Below, in pieces: positions 48,901 through 60,007 of a stretch of 64,000 bases of DNA (position 1 is its first letter; every line of letters begins with the position of its first letter). Under the pieces are notes generated by a model. The model saw only the letters and a list, made by a program, of their open reading frames with translations, was not told the DNA's origin and made no database searches. The position numbers and the translations under genes are program-made. This stretch comes from Carallia brachiata (taxonomy: Eukaryota > Streptophyta > Magnoliopsida > Malpighiales > Rhizophoraceae): NCBI GenBank assembly GCA_021464245.1, contig JADCRB010000011.1, positions 234,870 to 298,869 of the forward strand, written 5' to 3'.

Positions 48901-50627
48901 AAAATTTATAAACATTATAATGTATAAAAAATAATTATTAAATTTATTACTTAATTTTATTTATTTTAAGAAGTAAATATTAAAATTAATAACAAATATA
49001 AATTAATTATTTTTAAAAATAAAAAATTATTTTAATATATTATATTATTCTGTTTTATATCTTCTAAATATGAAATAAAATAATTATTTTATATTATTTA
49101 ATATTATTTAAAATAATATAAATTAATAATTTATCTTATTTTATACTATACTAATTTAAATTATTTTATATTTTATTATACAAGTCTGCGTATCAAAACG
49201 GACCTCAAAAAATTGTCATCAATTAAACCGTCATCCCACTTCTGATTGCTTATTCAATCCTTGTGTTCCTCGTGGATGACATCATCACCCAGCTTCTTCA
49301 ACAACGCTCCTCATCAGAACCAGAGGAGGGGTGAGGAGGATAGCAGTGATCCCCTTTCCCACCGCGTTCGCAGCAGGAGATTCCATCACCCAATCGAAAC
49401 CCGAAATCCCAATCCCAGACAGAGAGAAACATTTCTTTTAAATAACATGATAGATTGATAAACAAAAGAGAACTCCCACAAGGCAAAAACTAATGATTAA
49501 ATAAATAAAATGAGGGAGAGACAGAGAGTTGTGAGAGAGAATTGAGAAGTGTGTGAAATTCAATCTGATTGGATTTTGGTGCGTCAATTTCTGGTGAATT
49601 TTCTTTAACTTCCTTTCAATTTTATTTATAAGTCAGCCATCGGCGCCACTCGCCTCGGTGCGGCCACTGCGAGGGCCTTGACAGGTTCACCGCTCCGATG
49701 CCGATTGACCCTCACGGTGGGCCAGGAAAATTATTGAGAGACAGAGACAAAAAGATATCTTTAATGGGTTGTTGCTTTCTTGCGTGTTTTGGTTCATCCA
49801 AAGACCGTAGGCGACGCATACAGGGGCACAAGTTCAACCTCGATTATGAAAAATATATCAGTAAACAAAAAATATATAAATAAATAAGAAGCACACAATT
49901 AATGTTAGTAATTTAATAATTTATTTATTTTTATAAATTTAACATATTTTTTTATAATTTAACAATACAGATTAATGTATTTAATACGTTTTCACGATTA
50001 CATGTTTAAAAATTTTTTTTCGAAATATAATTCTATCGTTTATTTAAAGAGCATATGCGAAAAAGTCAGTTGGAGAACTCAAAATCAAACAGGTAGACCT
50101 ATGATTACGTATTTAAGTTGTCGTTCTTGGCAATAACGTAAACCTAAAGTTTTTGAGTCTCTGTGGTTTGGGGGAAGGAACAATCATCGAAGATGTTTGC
50201 ATTTGTGATTTGTCCCGTGCATCTGAGATTTTTGTCTTTCCCTTTCCACGTATACCTCTCACAACCACAACAACAACAGCAGTCAACACCATTCTTACCA
50301 AGTTTTTTCTTTTTTTTCTTTTTCTGAAATAGTTAATCGCTGATCATTAAATGTTCGTAAACAGAGAAATATGTGGTGTGTGTGGATCTGACGGAACCAC
50401 AAAAAGAAAATCATATCTAAATTAAATCTTAATATGAGGTTTATTAAGAAGTGAGAATTTGTGTTTGTATTCACCCAAATCTCATGTAGTTATCAAAGTT
50501 TTGAAAGTAAATACATATATTATTATGTATAATGTGAAGAATTTTAAGAAGTGAGGATTCCATTCTTGTCCTCTCCAAAATTTCATGTAATTATCAACGG
50601 TTTGAAAATAAATATTTATATAATTTG

Positions 50628-50667
<40 letters not shown>

Positions 50668-51829
50668 CTTTTTCTCTCTCTCTTTTTTTTTTTTATAAAT
50701 CAAAGACTTAAAAATTATGTTGGATATTAAAAATCTAAGTTACAATTGTTGGACATTTAAAATTTTAAGAATAAGAGGTTGTTTTTATTTCAAAATTCAG
50801 AAATATTTACGGATTATCAACAGTTTAAAAGCCACAATTTTTTGTGTTAAAAAAAATCATGTAATTATCAATAGGTTGAAAATAAATACTTGCATAGTAT
50901 ATAATATATATTTTTTTGTTCTTTTCTCTTATTTTTATAAATCAAATACTTAAAATTTAAAAGTGTTGGACATTAAATTTATTTTTACTATATATTTAAT
51001 TTTAAATAGTATCAAAATAATTACAAAATTTATTAATCAGTATTATTATTATTATTATTATTATTATAAATTTCAATCAGGTATTTTTTTATATGCATTT
51101 CTCTATAATTATATAACCAACAGAAAAAAACAAAGACACCAATAACGTCAGCAATAATTAGCTGTGTTAGTGTTTACCGCGCCCCACCTCCCAACCCAAG
51201 CCCCCGTCGGAAGGAAAAATCAAAAAATAAAAAAAATAAAAAAAAAGGGAAAAAAGAAAGAATCTGTTTTCTGGAAAACTCCCAATATCCAACCCTTCTT
51301 CTCTTCTCATTCTCTGGCTGCCTTATTGGTATCTTTTCCTTCCAAAATATGCTTTCCATTTTCAAAACGCACACGCCAAATCCAAGCAATTGCTAACCGT
51401 TTGATTGTTCTCCGTGATTGGAATCTGATTCAAGAAGATAAACAAGAAGAAGAAGATCACGCGGTTGCAATTGTCACGAAATCGGAAGAATAAAAATAAA
51501 AAAACGAAGAAGGCCTTTTCCGCGTTTGGCCGCCAACGGTCAAATTTGAAGGAAAGAAAAGGAAAGAATGTTGTATTTGAAGCAGCCAAGCAAGCCAAGC
51601 TCCTCCATTATTATTTTTGTATGTGGCAAAACCAAATGCTGAGGAGGGCGGCGGCGGCGGCCTGCTAGAGAGGAGAAAGCTCTTTTTTGCATGCCGTTCT
51701 GATCGTTTCCCTGAGCTCGAGGCTCGGGGAGAGATCTGAAACTGCACCAAAAATAAAATTTACTACTACTGCTACGTGTTTTTTTTTTTTTGTTTTTACA
51801 TATATATAAAATTATATTTATAGACGGCG
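45922..51829. other. Repeat-rich intergenic region between GDSL lipase and SAC phosphatase
   Basis: This holds the second copy of the AT-rich element (47.8-49.2 kb), a GC-richer patch at 49.24-49.75 kb with short ORFs of unknown meaning, TA repeats at 50634-50661 and TTA repeats at 51042-51067. 51.15-51.83 kb is the likely leader and promoter of the SAC gene (CT/GA-rich, GGCGGC repeats near 51646-51662). No gene is supported by conserved motifs. Confidence 0.5.
47805..49205. mobile_element. Second AT-rich transposon-like insertion, inverted relative to the GDSL intron copy, with a GC-rich core
   Basis: The right part (about 48780-49150) matches the reverse complement of the left part of the GDSL intron insertion: shared ordered phrases include TTTATTACTTAATTTTA, AAATATAAATTAATTATTT, ATATATTATATTATTCTGTTTTATATC and AATATTATT. 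The left end opens with GTGTTTGTTTGATAAGG, echoing the right end of the other copy read on the opposite strand (GTGTGTTTGTTTCATGAG). The core at 48050-48420 is GC-rich and unlike its surroundings. No transposase is seen. Confidence 0.5.
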
Positions 51830-54800
51830 ATGGCGGCGGCGTCGCCGGAGAATGTCGGAGCATCCAGCTCTCCGAACCTGAGCGGCGGAGATCTGCCCTG
51901 CCGGCCCGGGCAGGTTTATATGCAGAAATTCAGGCTTTACGAAACACGATCGGTATGTTTTTTTTTTTATTTTTGGTTTCCTTGAGATCTCCTAAATTTC
52001 TATACAAATTTCCTTTGGTAAACACTTAGAAACGGTAGGTTTTCGATGGCAATTTTGGACATTGCGAATGCCGCTTATTTGCCATGATTGTTAGATGCTT
52101 TATACGATGAATTGAAGTGAGTTGCAGCACTTTCGTATGTGATTGGAAATTTTAGGTGCTGTTTTTGAATTTGTTTAATTCTTCGTTTGGCAGAACTTTT
52201 ATATGACAGGAAGGGATAAGAGCAGGACATATTGGAGAGTGCTAAAGATTAGCCGGCTGGAACCCTCCGAGTTAAATATTCGTGAAGATTCCACCACTTA
52301 TACGGAGAGGGAATGCTCGGATTTGCTGATGCGAATACATGAAGGAAACATTGCCACTGGTGGACTTAAATTTGTTACATCTTGTTATGGGATTGTTGGT
52401 ATGCACGGCTTCGTTTGCATTCTTCCGTTTCTGTAGCTATAGATGATGTTGTGATACTGATATTGGTTCTCTTTTGCCAGGATTTATAAAATTTCTGGGG
52501 CCCTACTACATGCTACTCATTACGAGAAGAAGGCAGATTGGTGCCATCTGTGGTCATAGTGTTTATGCGGTTTCCAAGAGTGCAATTATTCCACTTCCAA
52601 ATTCTGCTGTTCGGGCTGGTATCAATGATTCTAGGAATGAGAACAGGTCTTTAGTCCTTTCTTCAAATAAATGTATGCCGTACATGTTACTTGTGAAAGG
52701 AACCATAGATTTGACTTCGAAATATCCCTTAGTATTTCTTTTTGGGGATATTGTTGTATCCCATGCCTTTTTTTTTTTGGTGCATTAGAAAATAGTATCT
52801 TGTGTGATTTGATCTTTATTTACCTTCTTTTTGATCGTTAGGGACTTGCTCCTTTCTTTTTCTCGTTACTAGACAATAAAGACGCTCTTATGGTGAAAAT
52901 GAAAATGTTTTAATTTCATGAATATGCAAGAAACATGCTATCCTTTGACAACAACGACATAGTCCTGCAATATTACGAGTTCTATGTCTTCCTCCCTATC
53001 CCTGAAATTAATCTTCGTTGATCTGAGCAATGGATATTGCATTGTTCAAACATCGATCAATTGTTCAATTTTTTCTTCTTTAATTTTCTGTCTAGGGGAC
53101 AGAAGCTGCATATTTTTTATGTTGCTAGATATTTTTTATAGGATTTGTTCTCCCCTTTGGAGATGTGAAATTGTTTATTCCCATTAAGTAGCTCCCATTT
53201 TTGTTCTACTCTTTCCTTTTATTTAGTAACCGGTTTTCTGTAACAGATATTCTGATGACATTTTGTTAATTATATTGCATTTTTTTTTTTTTTAATTGCT
53301 TAGATATAAGAAGCTCCTCTGCATGGTGGACCTTACAAAGGACTTCTTCTTTAGCTACTCATACCATGTAATGTGGAGTCTTCAAAAGAACCTCTGTCAT
53401 GGTGACACTGGCCAGGTTCTTTATGAGTCAATGTTTGTCTGGAATGAGTTTTTGACCCGAGGAATCCGAAACCACCTCCAGAATAGTTTGTGGACAGTTG
53501 CACTAGTGTATGGCTTCTTCAAACAGGTGAGTAAGATATGACCAATTTTGGCCTCTTTGACTTCAGTTATGATTCTGCTGGAGCTTCCTCTTTTTTTTTT
53601 TTTTTTGGGTCAAGCTGATCTAAAGGAATTTACTGGATCTATTTGCATGATAGTTTGTGATTTTATCATTTCCCAAATCTGACAATGGACTACCTTAAAT
53701 TGTTCCTGTGGACTACCTTAAATTGTTCAAATCATTTGTTTCATCTCTGTAGTTTAGTGTTGTTCCCATGCTATTGACTGTGTTAATATGAGGCCCTTCT
53801 ATTCAACAATGAGATCCCAATTTCTCTTTTTTCCTTTTTTGTTCTTAGCTTATATATTGAGTATCCTTCGTGGGAATGGCTTTCACCTCAGCGTAATTGT
53901 TTATGGAGCAAGCACAACAGTTGGTTTATAATAATGTTTTCAGCGTGATGAGTTAATGGCAGATTGCTGTCAGGCATTTACTAGTTTTCTTAACCTGTAT
54001 TGCCTTAATATATTTTTATCTCTCATTCTGCACGATTTCAGGCTACGCTATCCGTGTCCGGACGGGAATTCAGACTTACTCTCATTGCAAGGCGTTCTCG
54101 CCATTATGCTGGCACTAGGTAGGTGCTTCCACTCAGGCTACTTGGTGCTTGGTATGATATGTGTTCCTTTTAGTCTCTTGATACTGATTCGAAGTGGCAA
54201 GTCCGATTACATCACTTTAAGACTTACTTATGGCCACTTTCTGCACAGTAATTAGTCACGCCACTTTCTCAGCTGTTTAAGTTCAAGGACACTATTTAAA
54301 TAACATTAGGCAATTATTATGTTTCTCTTGATTATTTTATTAATGTTTGATATTGTTAATGGTTGATGTTGAATCTGACAATGGTTATATCATAGTTGAA
54401 GAGATGTCATGATTTGATATCTATGTGGTTTCTAATTGTATTTATGCCACTCTTAATGTGCTTCTCAATTAGGTACCTAAAACGGGGTGTGAATGAGAAG
54501 GGTCGAGTAGCAAATGATGTTGAGACAGAGCAGATTGTTTTTGAGAATGTTCCTGATGGATTTCCCATGCAAATATGCTCTGTCGTACAAAACCGTGGCT
54601 CTATACCTTTATTTTGGTCACAAGAAACATCATGTTTGAATATTAAACCAGATATTATACGTATGTCCCTGCACTTGTTTAAGTTTTTTGCTGTGTGCTT
54701 CATGATTTTATTTCTGCGACTTTCCATCTCTTTTGTTTTTATTTGCCATTTTCCTTTGTTCATACAAGTTCCACCTCACTTTCAGTGTCAAAAAAGGACC

Positions 54801-57800
54801 AAAACTATGAAGCGACCAGACTTCATTTTGAAAATCTTGTTGAGAGATATGGAAATCCTATTATTATTTTGAATTTGATTAAGGTGGGTTTCTTACTTGA
54901 TTCAGTCGTTTACTTCTTCACTTCTGTTTTTTTGGCTTCTGCTTTACATGCCTTCAAAAGCACAATAAAGATTTGCTTATGAGAAATTAGTGTCGGTATT
55001 GCTTTTATGAAAATCAGCTTTTTATTACCCCCCAAAAAACCACCATTGATGTTGTCTCTATTTAATACTGTTTTGCCAATGAACAGACACGAGAAAAGAA
55101 GCCTCGAGAGTCAATACTTCGTACAGAGTTTGCTAATGCTATTGATTTCATTAATAAGGATTTATCTGATGAGAATCATCTAAGGTTCCTCCACTGGGAT
55201 CTGCATAAACATTCTCGGAGGTACATGTCTTTTAGCTTGCTTTTAGGCTTCTTAATGCTTTATAAATATTGAACATTGAAGCTTGATGTGAGTGTTTTTT
55301 TCCTTTTTGGTGCTTCCTTTACTCTCAGCAAAGCATCCAATGCCTTGTTGCTTCTGGGAAAAGTCGCTGCGTATGCTTTGATGCTAACAGGTTTCTTTTA
55401 TTGCCAAATAACACCAACTTTGAGACCCGAGGGATGGATGAATGCCCCATTCTCTGAGTAAGTTGATTCATCACAATTGTGCTGTGATTTGTAATGTATG
55501 CGATAACATGATGATTAAGTTGATGCCATTAAGTCACATCAAGGTATTAGCATGTTCCAGTAGATGAAAATGATCCATTTCCCTGTATGTCGTTTTACTT
55601 TGCTCATGCAAGCACTGATAGCTTGGAAGAATTAACAAGGTTTAGGGTTTTATCTCAGTTTACTGTTGATTATGCTCTCTCTCTCTCTCTCTTTCTATCT
55701 GAACCAACTTCATTACTTGTATTCCTCCCTTTTGTCCAGCAGAGACTAGCTCTCTCTCTCTCTCTCTCTCTCTCCCTCTCCGCCAACCAACTTCATTACT
55801 TGCCTTCCTCCCTTTCGTCTACCAGACTATTTTGATCTATTGTTATCTGATGAAATTTACATTACTATTTCTTCATTTTTTTATTTTTAATCTATTTACT
55901 GTGCTTTTTTAATGGCAAGTTCTGCATTATGAACATCATGCAGGAATGTTGAGAGTGGCAACTTATCTGTGCAGAATAGCTCCATTAATGATGATGCAAA
56001 TAACTTGGAGAACAGATTTAGTGGAGACTATGGTGTTGCTAATGGAAATCATTCTGTCAAAGGTCCAATGTTCCAAAAAGGTGTTCTAAGAACAAATTGC
56101 ATAGATTGTCTTGACCGCACAAATGTTGCACAGTACGCATATGGGTTGGCTGCTCTTGGACGCCAGCTTCATGCTTTAGGAGCTATAGATAAACCAAAAA
56201 TAGATCTTGATGAACCTTTGGCCAATGAATTAATGGGGTTTTATGAAACCATGGGCGACACGTTGGCACATCAGTATGGTGGCTCAGCAGCTCATAACAA
56301 GGTGACTCTAGTTTATGATGCAATTGTGTGCTGCCCAATAATTTCAATAGAATGTTGTCCTACATCTTTTGATTGCTTTTTGTACTCGTCTTAGATGTAG
56401 GCTTGTCAGTGAAGTGATTATGAAGGGAGGTTTTTATTATTCAACAAATCTTCTGACTAGAACTGGTTTTGTGTGTCATACATTGTCTTGGCCCATGATT
56501 TGACAAGAGTCTCTGTGGTCAGGCCTTGTGCACTGACTTTTCTAATAATTTATTCAAATTCGTAGATGTAAGAAAATTATGTCAGTTTTGAGAAAAAGGT
56601 TTCTTGTTAATATGTCGTGAGAAAATTAGAAAACACTAAAGTTCTGACAACCTTCAATAGATAACAATTCTTATTCAGCATTAATCATGTCTTAGGATAA
56701 TGTAAACTTCTGTCAAGTCCTAACGATTTAGTTTCCATTTTTGACGGTTCTACTACGTTCTAACTTGAATAAGGTCAGCATCTTGTTTACAAAATGTTAC
56801 ATGCTTATTATTTTGAAACTATTCATGCTCTACAGATATTCTCTGAGAGAAGGGGTCAATGGAAAGCGGCAACCCAGTCCCAGGAGTTCTTTAGAACTCT
56901 TCAGCGGTATTACAGCAATGCATACATGGATGCAGAAAAACAGGATGCAATTAATGTGTATGTTGTGATTTTATTTAGCCGGTATTACAGATACATAAAA
57001 GTGAGGTTTATCTTTGATATCAAATTATCCTGTCCCTACATTTTGTTGGTGTCAATTTCGATATGCTCGTGAGTTTTACTCTGTGTTCATATCCAACTTA
57101 CAAAGTTTGGAAGAAAAACTCGTGTTCAGGGGAAAAATAACTGGCATGTTTGCTTGACTTATCCCACTTTAGTATTATGCAACTAATAAAACACCCATTT
57201 TCTGAATAATAATGAATGAGCAGATTTTCACTCTTCATTGACTAGGGTTGATTTTCCTTTCCTGGTCTATAAATTAATTGTTTTTTATTGCTGACTACTT
57301 TGATCAGATTCTTGGGTCACTTCCAGCCACTAGAGGGTAAACCTGCACCTTGGGAGTTGGATTCAGACCAGGATCACCTTGTGGGAAGGAATGGGCAAAC
57401 AAAAGTGGATGAAAATTTGAGGTACTTGACTGGCCACCAATGGAAACTATGCCTTAATCTCAAACAGCATTTGGTATATAGAATTTGAATGCTCAAAGTT
57501 CCACTCCCAAAGTACAATGAATACGTTAACAATGTACCAGAAAAAGACAAGGAATAATGCATAGGCTTCGGTAACTGTTCAACAGATCTCTGCCATTATA
57601 TCATACTTGCAGAGATGTAGTGTCAAATGTCGATATGGTGTCACCTAGTATAATTCTTTCGGCATTGTTATAATCAGTCTTTATCTTCTTTCTTTGTCTT
57701 GCTTTTTCTCTTTTTTTATTCATCACTTTCATTTCTTAACTTCTTTCTTTCTCTTCTACATATTCTTTTTAATTAGGATCTGTGGGGGTATGGGTGCTGG

Positions 57801-60007
57801 TGAGTGGGTGGATCCAGTGTTTGAGATGCATCTTTTGTCATCTTCTTATGGTCATATAGAATGTGTGTGATCATTTTGCTTTCCATATAACAAGCAACAT
57901 AACTAAGTTGACCACAATGGCTGCAGCTTATCCTTTAATTATTGAATTCTTTATGTTCAGGTCACTTGTCAAAAGGTCCTTTTCAGATGGAAATATTCTT
58001 CGTGGAAGCAGGTCGCCATCTCCAGCCACTACTATAGAGCAGAATTTTTCCAATTCAGCTTTGCCAGATCATTTGCATGGGGAAAATAGTCTTCTTGTTG
58101 AGTCATCCCCTGAAATATCAACATGTGAAAGTGATATAGGATTCTCAAGGTTCTTATCCCGTCTTTTTTCTACAAATATGTGTTTTTTATTTGTCAATTG
58201 TTGATGCCTTGTTCTGCTGATGATTCCATGTACTCATTTTGTGTGCAAAATTGGGGGGTTGTGATCATACTACTTTTGTACAAGCACTCGCAGCTGTTGA
58301 AAGCTTTTTTCTCATTTTTCGCTTGCAGCAATTGTTATGAACATAGCTATCAAAGCTTTTCCTCGTTGAACATGATCAAGTTATCTTGGGAATCTTGTTA
58401 TCATGTTCAACTGTTTATGTTCCAAATGTTACTTCCATCCCCAGTAATGGTGATCTGTGGGGTTGTTGCCCACATATAAACCTTTCTCTATTTATTGTGC
58501 ACGCATTCTGAAAGAGATTAAAAAGTCCCTTACATAAGAGAGCTGTTAGTCTAGATGACATTTAGACTTTCTCCCTTCTCTCCTCTTCTCTCTGCATGTG
58601 TGTCTCTATCTATCTATTTCTGTTTGTTTGTTATTTTCTAATTGATCCCTCCCTTGTAGCAGCTGTCGTTGGATCCCTGTGTGTAACTGGTCTTGCTGGT
58701 TGTTTTAGTGCTATTTATTGATGTACTGCAAAATTTTCATCACTCTTTCTTTTCTTTTCTTTTTTTTCCCTCATGCAGATACACTCCCTTGATGCCTCAC
58801 AGACAACTGTTTGGAGACGTGCAAAGAGATCGATACCTCAATAGTGATCATATTGGCTTCTCTGAACATGCAGATATGTTTAATTGCTCCAATTTCGTTG
58901 ACATAGATTGGCTGTCTTCTTCTGGGAATTCATGTGAAGAAGAGCCATTTGAGAGGTACTTGTAATTGACGCGTATGGATTTGATGACCCTTTTCTTGAA
59001 TAGCAGATTGAATAGCAGATATCTTGGTAATTCTAGCAATGGGTAGCCAATACACAGGGGCTTGGTAGATCAAAACACTTTTTGCATGTGCTTCTGTCTT
59101 TTTTTCCTAATCTCAAACTAATGATTCCAACTAATCAAACTAAAACTCACAAAGACTTTCTTTGTAGTTTCCCTGCATAGAGAAGTCTGGCGAAAGTGTT
59201 CCATTTCTCGCTTTTCAAGGATTATGTTGTAGTTGACTCTATATTTTGGAGCCACCAACTGACAACACGGTTATTTATTTTCTCGTTTTTGAAAGAAACC
59301 GCTGAATTTTTGTCAGTAACACATCAATATGTTTCCTGGCCTAGTTTCTTGAAGCTGTGTCACATTATTTCTTTAACTTAATAGCACACTGACTGTTTCT
59401 TTCACTGTATATAATTCTTTTATGCAGGTCATCAGTACTCACAAGCTCTCCAGTTGCTGGGATGTCATCAGAGAATGTTGTTAATGGCATCATGGCTGAA
59501 TCTACCTCATCCACAAGTGGCTATGGCTCCAGCATGAAGGTCAGTACTTTCTGCTACAGTAGTCACATTTCTTGTGGGACACATGCTTCAAAACCATCAG
59601 GAATCATGAACTGTAGAGTTCCTTCCTTCTTGTTTTCCCTTCTCAAGGATTCTCGACAGTTGTTCATCCGTACCTGCTTTTTGTTGACAACTATAGATTT
59701 TAAGAAGGCATAGTACATCCAACTTTCTTTAACCCCTAAGTGCATGACTTTGGTAATCTGTAAACCCCTTAAAGCATTGGTTGATATAAGGTGTACATTT
59801 TTTAATGTAAGAAGCCTAACAATCTACGTGCAAAATAAGTAACAAGACATGTTGAGTTGACCTTATCTCGTATTCTACACTCTGTAGGTAAGGCAGCATA
59901 CAGGAACAGAGCTATGCTATGGTGATCCAGACAATTCGAATGTTCTTGAGGATTTTACAGATAGCTTTGTGCAATGGGTAAACTTTGGAGAGACACTTTG
60001 TCATTGA
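51830..60007 (+). CDS. SAC3: SAC-domain phosphoinositide phosphatase (SAC1-5 group), intact, 16 exons
   Basis: Exons: 51830-51952, 52194-52398, 52481-52646, 53304-53526, 54042-54118, 54473-54660, 54786-54883, 55087-55220, 55329-55457, 55944-56301, 56836-56957, 57308-57421, 57961-58149, 58779-58955, 59428-59539, 59888-60007. They sum to 2535 nt, or 844 residues, with every junction in phase. The N-terminal SAC region carries [38 protein letters not shown] and [11 protein letters not shown]. The catalytic CX5R(T) P-loop, [12 protein letters not shown], is near residue 500 in exon 10. A group-specific C-terminus follows ([38 protein letters not shown]). Arabidopsis SAC1-5 dephosphorylate phosphoinositides, including PI(3,5)P2 on endomembranes and vacuoles. 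By recollected microsynteny the best counterpart is SAC3 (At3g43220), but SAC1/2/4/5 orthology cannot be excluded without a tree. I see no lesion. Confidence 0.94.
53688..53731. repeat. Short tandem duplication in SAC intron 4
   Basis: The phrase GGACTACCTTAAATTGTTC occurs twice in direct succession, separated by CTGT. It lies in the intron between the exons ending at 53526 and starting at 54042 and looks like simple replication slippage. Confidence 0.8.
55675..55825. repeat. Tandemly duplicated CT microsatellite block in SAC intron 9
   Basis: A CT run followed by CCAACTTCATTACTTG, TTCCTCCCTTT and GTC is present twice: first about 55675-55740, then about 55750-55825 with a longer CT run. The two copies differ by a few bases. 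The duplication sits in the intron between the exons ending at 55457 and starting at 55944. Confidence 0.8.

Noticed and set aside
47805..49205. Protein-coding gene in the GC-rich block at 48.05-48.42 kb
   Set aside because: ORFs on both strands are short and lack motifs; the AT-rich flanks match another insertion, so mobile-element cargo is the simpler reading.
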